Positions 5,301 through 10,889 of a DNA stretch of 10,889 nt are shown piece by piece. The notes beneath the pieces were generated by a model. It was not told where the DNA came from, ran no database searches, and was given only the letters and a program-made list of their open reading frames with translations. The position numbers and the translations under genes were made by a program. This DNA comes from WRAI01 sp031549605 (GTDB lineage Bacteria; Bacillota; Clostridia; Oscillospirales; UBA929), in NCBI GenBank assembly GCA_031549605.1, contig JAVBPM010000036.1, positions 1 to 10,889 on the forward strand, read 5' to 3'. Each line of letters opens with the position of its first letter. The stretch's first letter is position 1.

Positions 5301-7439
5301 ATGAAAAAAACCACACGCGCACTATCTGTCACCTTGTGTATGGCGCTGCTGCTGACGCTGCTGCCGGTTCTGGCACTGCGGACGTCGGCGCTGACGGCCG
5401 GTGTCACACGGCTCTTTCTCGCCGATTTCAACGCCGTGGCCATCGAGTTCGACCGCCCGCTGAAAAGCACCACCGTCACCAAGGACACCTTTGTCATCGA
5501 CATCTACACCGACGCCGCCATGACCCAGCTGGAGGAGACGGTGCCAATCGCGGCTGTCTACACCTTCCAGCGCGACTTCTACACGTTCTATACGTACGAC
5601 GTGCTCGAGTTTGAGGGCAAGTATATGGCGCTGCGCACGGTCAAGGACACCGTGCAGCTGGCCGACGGCACGCCCTTTCCGGCGCTGACCAAGGAGCCAA
5701 TCCACATTCCCGCCGCCTGCATCGACGTCACCACCAGCCTGGACGGCAGCGCGGTGCTGCTTGAGTTTGACGGCCCGCTGTCAGCCGACCTGCCCAGCCG
5801 CATGGTCATCAATGCCGCTTTTCCCTACGACCAGGAGGAGGGCACGCTGCTCTTTGCCCACAACAGCACGTCGATATCCTTTGTCGCCGGAAGCGGCAAC
5901 AAAATCGTCGAGGTCAAGCTCGACAAGCCCATTCTGCCGCGCGAGGACGCCGTTGACTACGTTACAATCACCTGCCTCATGCCCGAGGACGGCTATTTTG
6001 TCGACGCCGAGGGCTACGACGCCGTGTTTTTCACCGACTATCCCGTCACTGTGCTGTCATCGCCCGACAAGTTCGCGGAAAAGGCGGCCATCAACGGCGT
6101 ACCGGTCAAATCGACCAGTCGCGCCGGCGTCTGCTCCATCGACCTGACCGGCGCCAAGCTCAGCGACTTTCCGGCGCTTGACGCGTCAGGCGGGTTCAAC
6201 TTCGAGCTGTTCGCGCCGCAGTCGCTGAACGGCAACGCCATGGGCTACCTGACCGTCTACTGCTTTGAGGAAGACATCCACACCATCGAAATCATCGCCG
6301 AGGAGGGCTTCTTCGCCAAGCTGGCGTGCAACAAAGTCATCCTCACCAACAACGCCGAGATGGGCTTCGTGCTGTTGCCCGGCCTGACCAAGACCATTCC
6401 GAGCGGCAGCAACAACCAAATCAAGTTTACCTACTCGGCCAAAAACGGCGCCAACACCGTCAAGATTGACGACAAGCGCAAAGCCAGCGCCGACGAGCTC
6501 AACGGCTGGCGCGCGCCCATCATCGGGCTGTACATCCGCGAGGATGACATCGACTGGGACACGGTGACAGACTACACGCAGCTGCACGTGGCCAAGGTCG
6601 ACGCCAAGGGCAAGAAGACAATCATTCCGCGCTCGTATATGACGCAGCCAACTGCCGTCGTCATGGCGCCCGGCTTTGGCACCTATCAGATTGTGCAGCG
6701 CGAGCCCAAATACTTCGAGGATTTGCCCGAGTGGGCGTTCTGGAATGTGCTTGATCTCAGCGCGCGCGCTGTCGTCAACGGCACGAACGCCTACACATTT
6801 GCACCCGACCGCCGGGTAACGCGCGGCGAGTTTACGCATATGCTGATGGCCGCCATCGCGCCAACCGAGTCAACCGCCGGCGTTTCGCAGTTCAGCGATG
6901 TCAAGAGCAGCGACTTCTTCGCCAACAGTGTGCTCAAGGCGCGCAAGCTCAACGTCATCGGCGGCACCGGCGACAACAAGTTCCAGCCCAACGCCTATAT
7001 TTCGCGGCAGGATATGCTCACCATGCTGCTGCGCGCGGCCAACACGCGCATCGAGCTGCCCTACGACCGCGGCAGCGACGCCAGCGCCAGCTTCAGTGAC
7101 GCCGACCAGATTGCGACCTACGCCCGCAACGCCATGAATATCATGGTGCAAAACGGCATCGTCACCGGCCATAAAGGCAAGCTGTCGCCCAAGGCCAGCG
7201 CCACGCGCGCCGAGGCCGCCGTCGTCATCGACCGTCTGCTCATCACCGATTTCTACAACTACGTGTTCAAATACTATCCCGACGACCTCGGCATCGACAG
7301 CGGCGACCAGCTCGAAATCGCGCCGACGCGCAAGTACACGCTGCAATCGCTGCAACAGCTGCACGAAAACAACCGCCCGGCACCGCAAATGATGCCGCGC
7401 GAGGTGCAGCAGATGCTCGAAGCCACCGCGCAGGGCTAG
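5301..7439 (+). CDS. Secreted SLH-domain surface protein (longer paralogue)
   Basis: A 712-residue exported protein. The signal peptide MKKTTRALSV plus a hydrophobic core to about residue 30 nearly copies the upstream gene's. Residues 32-135 and 140-250 look like two related beta-rich, Ig-like units (AVAIEFDRPL near 46 and AVLLEFDGPL near 151), an SbsA-like resemblance that is inference. Residues about 262-470 match the unknown domain of the preceding protein (INGVPV, EMGFVLLP). SLH repeats are near 470-517 (TRGEF), 530-580 (SRQDM) and 598-648 (TRAEA), then a tail with FYNYVFKYYP. ATG 5301 is chosen over an in-frame start at 5208 because it has an AAGAGGG ribosome binding site and begins the signal peptide. 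The 52-base gap has no promoter or terminator, so the pair is probably cotranscribed. Confidence 0.88.
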   Translation: MKKTTRALSVTLCMALLLTLLPVLALRTSALTAGVTRLFLADFNAVAIEFDRPLKSTTVTKDTFVIDIYTDAAMTQLEETVPIAAVYTFQRDFYTFYTYDVLEFEGKYMALRTVKDTVQLADGTPFPALTKEPIHIPAACIDVTTSLDGSAVLLEFDGPLSADLPSRMVINAAFPYDQEEGTLLFAHNSTSISFVAGSGNKIVEVKLDKPILPREDAVDYVTITCLMPEDGYFVDAEGYDAVFFTDYPVTVLSSPDKFAEKAAINGVPVKSTSRAGVCSIDLTGAKLSDFPALDASGGFNFELFAPQSLNGNAMGYLTVYCFEEDIHTIEIIAEEGFFAKLACNKVILTNNAEMGFVLLPGLTKTIPSGSNNQIKFTYSAKNGANTVKIDDKRKASADELNGWRAPIIGLYIREDDIDWDTVTDYTQLHVAKVDAKGKKTIIPRSYMTQPTAVVMAPGFGTYQIVQREPKYFEDLPEWAFWNVLDLSARAVVNGTNAYTFAPDRRVTRGEFTHMLMAAIAPTESTAGVSQFSDVKSSDFFANSVLKARKLNVIGGTGDNKFQPNAYISRQDMLTMLLRAANTRIELPYDRGSDASASFSDADQIATYARNAMNIMVQNGIVTGHKGKLSPKASATRAEAAVVIDRLLITDFYNYVFKYYPDDLGIDSGDQLEIAPTRKYTLQSLQQLHENNRPAPQMMPREVQQMLEATAQG

Positions 7440-7479
7440 CCAAGCACAAAAAGGGAAAAACCCGAACGCTTATAAATTG

Positions 7480-7529
7480 ATTACCATCCGAAAAGACAAC
7501 ACTGTGTTTTCGGATGGTAATTTTGTTTT
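7480..7529 (+). terminator. Rho-independent terminator of the SLH operon
   Basis: Perfect 15-bp arms (7480-7494 and 7507-7521, ATTACCATCCGAAAA and its complement) enclose a 12-base loop and are followed by a T-rich run. It starts 41 bases after the SLH stop codon. The A-run at the inner end and T-run outside are partly symmetric. Confidence 0.85.
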
Positions 7530-7533
7530 TATG

Positions 7534-7542
7534 TGTTATAAT
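7534..7542 (+). promoter_or_regulatory. Extended -10 promoter for the AT-rich orphan gene
   Basis: TGT-TATAAT (7534-7542) is an extended -10 element. No good -35 lies 17 bases upstream, where the right arm of the terminator sits. Transcription would begin near 7549, leaving a leader of about 36 bases. Confidence 0.55.
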
Positions 7543-7584
7543 GATAGTATTGAACAGTATTTATTTTTTGTGCGAGGTGGGGTT

Positions 7585-8094
7585 ATGTGGGATATTATCT
7601 ATGATAAAGATGGAAATCAGATACTTCTTGAACAAGATAATCCTAAGTTTTACTTATGCACAAGATTTTTCACAGATGAAGGATATAGAGAATTCAGCAG
7701 GCTACCTTTTAACGAAATTGTGTCTGTAGATAGTGGGCTATTTCCTGCGACAGAAAGATATTTATTAGACGAAAAAACCGCTAAAACGCGTAGCCTTAAA
7801 AACGGAGAACAGATATTGCGTGTGCAATGTTTTGATGATTTTAAATTAATTCCATGCACGGAGAAAACAGATGATTTTGTTTTTTGTGGCTATGATTTAG
7901 CGGAGTCATTTGAAGTTAGTGCATTAACTAACTGTGGTGGATTTGATGAAACTTTTACCTATAAAGATTTAAATTCACTTGGTCTTATCCCTGATTTTCT
8001 TACCGCACAAAAAATAAAGATAAACTTAGCCGAAAATAATCCCAATGATGATCATGCATTCTGTTTATTATTTGCCATTTGGCGAAGAGTTTAA
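7585..8094 (+). CDS. Unrecognised 169-residue protein in an AT-rich island
   Basis: I cannot assign a function. The protein has no signal peptide or membrane segment, so it is probably cytoplasmic, and it is rich in acidic and aromatic residues. FCGYDL (100-105) and SALTNCGGF (112-120), then KDLNSLGLIP (127-136) and a C-terminal CLLFAIWR, look like the conserved core of a small standalone family. The style recalls immunity or other accessory proteins, but that is weak inference. The start is ATG 7585 after GAGGTGGGG; the frame is open back to TTG 7477, but that runs through the terminator hairpin. Codons are A/T-ending (TTA, AAA, GAT) and one counted line (7561-7620) is 35% G+C, against 65% in a counted line of the SLH gene (6841-6900), suggesting recent acquisition. 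It has its own promoter and terminator. Confidence 0.75.
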   Translation: MWDIIYDKDGNQILLEQDNPKFYLCTRFFTDEGYREFSRLPFNEIVSVDSGLFPATERYLLDEKTAKTRSLKNGEQILRVQCFDDFKLIPCTEKTDDFVFCGYDLAESFEVSALTNCGGFDETFTYKDLNSLGLIPDFLTAQKIKINLAENNPNDDHAFCLLFAIWRRV

Positions 8095-8105
8095 GCATTT
8101 TGTAC

Positions 8106-8146
8106 ATAAAAAGATGGTTTAGGATCATTAATCTCAAACCATCTTT
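8106..8146. terminator. Stem-loop after the orphan gene, probable bidirectional terminator
   Basis: AAAGATGGTTT (8110-8120) pairs perfectly with AAACCATCTTT (8136-8146), with a short GAT/ATC pair inside the loop. It begins 15 bases after the stop codon. The T-run is only three on the plus strand but five or more when read on the minus strand, so it may stop transcription from either side. Confidence 0.6.
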
Positions 8147-8290
8147 GTCGCACACCTCTAAACAAGGGTCGTTTTTACTGGCGTCAGACGCTTTTCGAGC
8201 GTTGTGGACAAGCGCCGCCACACCCAGCGCAAGCAAGACTAGAAAAAACTTTCGACAGAACACCCCACAACACAACCAACAAAAAAACGC

Positions 8291-8319
8291 TTGACACCAC
8301 CGCCGACACCTGTTATACT
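8291..8319 (+). promoter_or_regulatory. Upstream promoter (P1) of the iron-transport control region
   Basis: Perfect TTGACA (8291-8296), 17-base spacer and TATACT (8314-8319), preceded by a run of seven A that could act as an UP element. The predicted start is near 8326, directly at the first operator palindrome and 255 bases from the permease start. Confidence 0.75.
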
Positions 8320-8325
8320 GCCATC

Positions 8326-8415
8326 AGTTAGTCGAAACTAACGCTCCTTCACCTGTCCCTCCCGACAGGCGTAACACTGCCCAAAGCCGCACGACGAAAG
8401 CCGTGCGGCTTTAGG
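8326..8415 (+). ncRNA. Candidate short leader or metal-regulated small RNA
   Basis: From the predicted P1 start, about 90 bases contain a hairpin CCTGTC-N6-GACAGG (8352-8369) and a second, terminator-like hairpin with 11-bp arms AAAGCCGCACG / CGTGCGGCTTT (8383-8393, 8402-8412). No start codon with a ribosome binding site is present, so it is unlikely to encode a peptide. The second hairpin has only three T after it, making it a weak terminator; the transcript may instead read through as a long leader. Sharing its operator type with the transporter operon would make it coregulated. Hypothesis only. Confidence 0.3.
8327..8342. promoter_or_regulatory. Operator 1: GTTAGT-N4-ACTAAC palindrome
   Basis: Six-base arms (8327-8332, 8337-8342) around CGAA, beginning 7 bases after the -10 and so covering the transcription start. 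The same palindrome recurs at the same offset after promoter 2. The TTAG/CTAA arms recall DtxR/IdeR-type metal repressor sites, though the spacing differs from the classical 19-bp box. Metal control is inferred from the downstream transporter. Confidence 0.65.
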
Positions 8416-8469
8416 CGTTCCGCGTCTTTAACGCCCGCAGTTTACGCCACGCGAAAATGCAAAAAACAG

Positions 8470-8498
8470 TTGACAATCCCACACGCCTGTGGTATCTT
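8470..8498 (+). promoter_or_regulatory. Proximal promoter (P2) of the transporter operon
   Basis: TTGACA (8470-8475), 17-base spacer and TATCTT (8493-8498), preceded by a run of six A. The start would be near 8505, giving a leader of about 76 bases. The arrangement duplicates P1, including the operator position. Confidence 0.7.
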
Positions 8499-8504
8499 CT
8501 AGCG

Positions 8505-8522
8505 GGTTAGTTAAAACTAACC
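8505..8522. promoter_or_regulatory. Operator 2: GGTTAGT-N4-ACTAACC palindrome
   Basis: Seven-base arms (8505-8511, 8516-8522) around TAAA. The shared GTTAGT core starts 7 bases after the -10, exactly as in operator 1. A bound repressor would block initiation. In RNA the same bases could form a small hairpin at the 5' end. Confidence 0.7.
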
Positions 8523-8528
8523 ATCGTC

Positions 8529-8561
8529 GCCGCACCGGCCTCCGGAGCCGGTCGTCGCGGC
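8529..8561 (+). other. GC-rich hairpin in the permease leader
   Basis: ACCGGC (8534-8539) pairs with GCCGGT (8547-8552) around a 7-base loop. An outer GCCGC / GCGGC pair (8529-8533, 8557-8561) can close it with a bulge. It ends a few bases before the AAGGGAG ribosome binding site (8566-8572). No T-run follows, so it is not a terminator. No known riboswitch core was recognised. Confidence 0.35.
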
Positions 8562-8580
8562 GGCCAAGGGAGAGGGGATT

Positions 8581-9663
8581 GTGAATACCACAAAGCTTCA
8601 TCAACTGTTTCGCCGCAGGGGCGCGTTTGCGCTGCTGCTGACCGCCACGGCGGTGGTCATATTTTTCTCGGTCTGCGTCTCGGTAACCGTGGGACAGGCC
8701 GGCATCCCGCTGGGTCAGTCGGTCAAGATACTGCTCAGCAAGCTGTCAAACGGCACGCTAGTCAGCGCCGACAGCCTCGACAACAACGCCTTTACCAACA
8801 TCATCTGGCAGGTGCGTATGCCGCGCGTGCTGTTCGCGGTGCTCATCGGCGGCGGACTGGCGCTGTGCGGCACCGTCATGCAGGCGGTGGTGCAAAACCC
8901 GCTGGCCGACCCCTACATACTCGGCGTGTCGTCCGGCTCGTCGCTGGGCGCGACCTTCGCCATCCTCGTTGGCTTTGGCAGCGGCACGGCGATGGCGCAA
9001 ATGGGGCTGGCGTTCGGCGCCTTCGTCGGCGCGATGCTGGCGTCGCTGGCCGTGCTGCTGCTGTCAAGCGTCGGCGGACGCATGACCTCGGTCAAGCTCA
9101 TCCTGTCCGGCTCGATTGTCAGCGCGCTGTGCGGCTCGGTGTCCAGCTTCATCGTCTACCTGTCCAGCAACACCGAGGGCATGAAAACCGTCACCTTCTG
9201 GTCGATGGGCAGTCTGGCGACGGCCAGCTGGCGCAAGCTGCCGGTGCTGGCGGTCGTCGTTGTGCTGGTCTGCCTGTTCTTCGCCTTCCAGCACCGCATT
9301 CTCAACATCATGCTGCTGGGCGACGAGGCGGCCGTCACGCTGGGCGTCAAGCTGTCGGGCTACCGGCGGCTCTATATGCTGCTGACAGCGCTGCTCACCG
9401 GCGTGATTGTCGCCTATTCGGGCATGATTGGCTTTATCGGGCTGATTGTGCCGCACCTCGTGCGCGGCGTGCTCGGCTCCGACCACAAGCGGCTGATCCC
9501 GGTCGCCACACTGTTCGGCGCGCTGTTTCTCATCTGGGCCGACGTGCTGTCGCGCGTGCTGCTCAAAAACGTAGAGCTACCCATCGGCATCATCACGGCG
9601 CTCATCGGCGCGCCGCTGTTTGTCACCATCATCGTCAAAAAAAGCTATAACTTTGGAAGGTGA
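8581..9663 (+). CDS. FecCD-family ABC transporter permease (iron-siderophore type)
   Basis: A 360-residue integral membrane permease of the FecCD/BtuC family, which imports ferric siderophores, haem or cobalamin. After a first membrane segment (15-36) come the family signatures WQVRMPRVL (76-84), GGGLALCGTVMQAVVQNPLA (90-109), DPYILGVSSGSSLGA (110-124), the ATPase-coupling loop GDEAAVTLGV (247-256), GMIGFIGLIVPHLVR (281-295) and ELPIGIITALIGAPLF (332-347). About ten hydrophobic segments fit the fold. The start is GTG 8581, eight bases after AAGGGAG. The ATPase gene follows after 3 bases. Two identical promoter/operator modules upstream point to metal-regulated expression, which favours iron over cobalamin; the cargo itself cannot be read from the sequence. 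Confidence 0.93.
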   Translation: MNTTKLHQLFRRRGAFALLLTATAVVIFFSVCVSVTVGQAGIPLGQSVKILLSKLSNGTLVSADSLDNNAFTNIIWQVRMPRVLFAVLIGGGLALCGTVMQAVVQNPLADPYILGVSSGSSLGATFAILVGFGSGTAMAQMGLAFGAFVGAMLASLAVLLLSSVGGRMTSVKLILSGSIVSALCGSVSSFIVYLSSNTEGMKTVTFWSMGSLATASWRKLPVLAVVVVLVCLFFAFQHRILNIMLLGDEAAVTLGVKLSGYRRLYMLLTALLTGVIVAYSGMIGFIGLIVPHLVRGVLGSDHKRLIPVATLFGALFLIWADVLSRVLLKNVELPIGIITALIGAPLFVTIIVKKSYNFGR

Positions 9664-9666
9664 ACC

Positions 9667-10428
9667 GTGAAGCTGGAAGTAAACGGCGTCCATGTCGCCA
9701 TCGGCAATAAGGCCATCGTGCGCGATGTCAGCCTGCGCGTGGCGCAAAAGCAGTTCGTCGGGCTCATCGGCGCCAACGGCTGCGGCAAATCAACGCTGCT
9801 CAAAAGCCTGTACAAAAGCCTCAAACCGCAGACCGGCACCGTACGGCTCAACGACCTCGACGTGCTCAAGGCACCGGCGCGGCAGGTGTCGCGCAGTATG
9901 GGCGTGGTGGGTCAGTTCAACGAGGTCAGCTTCGACCTGACGGTGTTTCAAATGGTGCTGCTCGGTCGCACGCCGCACAAGCGGCTGCTCGAACCCGACA
10001 CGCAACAGGACATAGACATCGTCAACCAAGCGCTGGCAGCCACGCACCTGACCGACTACGCCTCGCGCAGCTTTCTCACGCTGTCGGGCGGCGAAAAGCA
10101 GCGCGTGGTGCTGGCGCGGGCGCTGGCACAGCAGCCGCGCCTGCTCGTGCTCGACGAGCCAACCAACCACCTCGACATCCGCTACCAGCTGGAAATCCTG
10201 TCCTGTGTCAAAGCGCTGGGCATCAGCGTGCTGGCGGCGCTGCACGATTTGTCGCTGGCGGCGCAGTACTGCGACTACCTCTACGCGCTGCGCGACGGCA
10301 CAGTCGTCGCCCACGGCACACCCGCCGAGCTGCTAACCGAGCCGCTGATTAAAAGCGTTTTCGACGTCAACTGCCGCGTCTATCGCAACCCCGTCACCAA
10401 CGGGCTGGGCTTTGCCTATCAACTATAA
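9667..10428 (+). CDS. ABC transporter ATP-binding protein (FecE/FhuC type)
   Basis: A 253-residue nucleotide-binding subunit that powers the FecCD importer at the inner face of the membrane. All functional motifs are intact: Walker A GANGCGKST (35-43), Q-loop Gln83, signature LSGGEKQ (139-145), Walker B LLVLDEP (159-165, catalytic Glu164), D-loop NHLD (167-170) and H-loop His193 in LHDLSLA. The C-terminal part (HGTPAELLTEPLIKSVF) is typical of siderophore/cobalamin-type ATPases. The start is GTG 9667; its GGAAGG ribosome binding site overlaps the end of the permease gene, whose stop is 3 bases away, implying coupled translation. The binding-protein gene follows after 19 bases. Confidence 0.95.
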   Translation: MKLEVNGVHVAIGNKAIVRDVSLRVAQKQFVGLIGANGCGKSTLLKSLYKSLKPQTGTVRLNDLDVLKAPARQVSRSMGVVGQFNEVSFDLTVFQMVLLGRTPHKRLLEPDTQQDIDIVNQALAATHLTDYASRSFLTLSGGEKQRVVLARALAQQPRLLVLDEPTNHLDIRYQLEILSCVKALGISVLAALHDLSLAAQYCDYLYALRDGTVVAHGTPAELLTEPLIKSVFDVNCRVYRNPVTNGLGFAYQL

Positions 10429-10447
10429 TAGATAAGGAGTCATTGCT

Positions 10448-10889
10448 ATGAACCTCAAGAAAACCGTCACCGCGCTGCTTGCCGCCGGCCTGCTGGCGCT
10501 GTCCGCCTGCTCGAACACACCCGCCGCCACCACCGCCGCGCCGAGCGGCAGCGCCGGCGACCCCGTCACCATTGAAAACTTCACCGCGCCCGAGGGTGCC
10601 ACCGCATGGAGCGCCAAGTCGGCCACCTACGACAAAGCGCCCGAGCGCATCGTCTGCACCACGCGCACCTGCGCCGAGCTGCTGCTGCATCTGGGATTGG
10701 GCGATAAAATCGTCGGCGTCGGCGGCGTGTTCGGCGCGCCCGACAAGCAAGTCGAGGCCGCGTTTGACAAGCTGAACATCCTCGGCAAGGAGTACATCGG
10801 CAAGGAAGTGGCGCTCAGCGTCAACCCCGACTTCGTCTACAGTCGCGGCGGTCTGTTTGACAACGCCGACTGGGGCGTCGGCACCGTCG
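10448..10889 (+). CDS. Substrate-binding lipoprotein of the iron ABC importer (3'-truncated by window)
   Basis: The first 147 residues of a periplasmic-binding-protein-family (PF01497-type) lipoprotein; the reading frame is still open at the window end. The signal peptide MNLKKTVTALLAAGLLALSA ends in the lipobox LSAC with lipidated Cys21, so the protein is anchored outside the membrane. A Thr/Ala/Pro/Ser-rich linker (23-38) follows. APERIVCTTRTCAELLLHLGLGDKIVGVGG (66-95) is the characteristic first strand-helix-strand of siderophore, haem and cobalamin binding proteins. LSVNPDFVYSRGG (about 123-135) is the usual second motif. AAGGAG lies 8 bases before ATG 10448. It completes the permease-ATPase-binding protein operon. 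The ligand is not readable from this part. Confidence 0.93.
   Translation, partial: MNLKKTVTALLAAGLLALSACSNTPAATTAAPSGSAGDPVTIENFTAPEGATAWSAKSATYDKAPERIVCTTRTCAELLLHLGLGDKIVGVGGVFGAPDKQVEAAFDKLNILGKEYIGKEVALSVNPDFVYSRGGLFDNADWGVGTV

Larger units (their letters stand above)
8095..8580. other. 486-base non-coding control region
   Basis: No supported gene lies here. Contents in order: the stem-loop at 8106-8146; about 140 bases (8147-8290) in which I see only a weak hairpin near 8188-8203 and an unsupported minus-strand frame; promoter 1 with operator 1; two hairpins; promoter 2 with operator 2; a leader hairpin; and the ribosome binding site of the permease gene. An A-run precedes each -35 (8281-8287 and 8461-8466). 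Confidence 0.6.

Noticed and set aside
6186..6839. 217-residue minus-strand frame in the second SLH gene
   Set aside because: Antisense shadow; no motif or ribosome binding site seen.
8000..8275. 91-residue minus-strand frame with a hydrophobic stretch (FFLVLLALGVAALV)
   Set aside because: It could pass as a small membrane protein, but it runs through the stem-loop and into the orphan gene, starts at TTG and has no ribosome binding site.
8079..8294. 71-residue plus-strand frame after the orphan gene
   Set aside because: Overlaps the orphan gene's end, passes through a terminator-like hairpin and reaches the P1 promoter; no ribosome binding site.
8505..8561. Riboswitch in the permease leader
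   Set aside because: Only simple hairpins are visible and the first coincides with a DNA palindrome that also occurs after P1; no known aptamer core recognised.
8865..9650. 261-residue plus-strand frame over the permease
   Set aside because: Arg/His/Ala-rich shadow of the FecCD gene.

Overview
The window looks like chromosomal DNA of a GC-rich Firmicute, most likely an uncultured clostridial lineage. It carries SLH-domain surface proteins, a SatD/DUF3307 gene pair and a siderophore-type ABC transporter with a lipoprotein binding protein. Ribosome binding sites are strong GGAGG-type, and promoters are textbook TTGACA/TATAAT with 17-base spacers. The taxonomic placement is inference from gene content; there is no rRNA or other marker.

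Layout, left to right. (1) 1-1298: a long hairpin, then a minus-strand PLP enzyme of the alpha-oxoamine synthase family (serine palmitoyltransferase-like), starting at TTG. (2) 1299-1539: a divergent regulatory region with a minus-strand promoter, three tandem 29-bp palindromic units and a consensus plus-strand promoter. (3) 1540-3648: a tight operon of satD, a DUF3307 membrane protein and ung (uracil-DNA glycosylase). (4) 3644-7439: four phased GTAA half-sites and a promoter, followed by two tandem paralogous secreted SLH proteins. (5) 7440-8146: an AT-rich island holding one unrecognised gene with its own promoter, bracketed by stem-loops. (6) 8147-8580: a control region with two copies of the same promoter-plus-operator arrangement. 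A possible short hairpin RNA lies between them. (7) 8581-10889: an iron/siderophore-type ABC importer (FecCD permease, ATPase, lipoprotein binding protein), the last gene cut by the window edge.

How the parts may work together. SatD has a C-terminal helix-turn-helix and an N-terminal region that reads like a class III nucleotidyl cyclase core. Palindromes stacked on its own promoter suggest autoregulation. The SLH proteins are probably anchored to secondary cell-wall polymer, and the repeats ahead of them look like sites for an OmpR/PhoB-type response regulator (WalR- or PhoP-like). The importer appears controlled by a metal-dependent repressor acting on GTTAGT-N4-ACTAAC operators placed identically, at about +1, after both promoters.

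The most unusual items are the triple 29-bp operator array, the duplicated promoter/operator module with a possible small RNA, the phased repeats before the SLH genes, and the AT-rich single-gene cassette.
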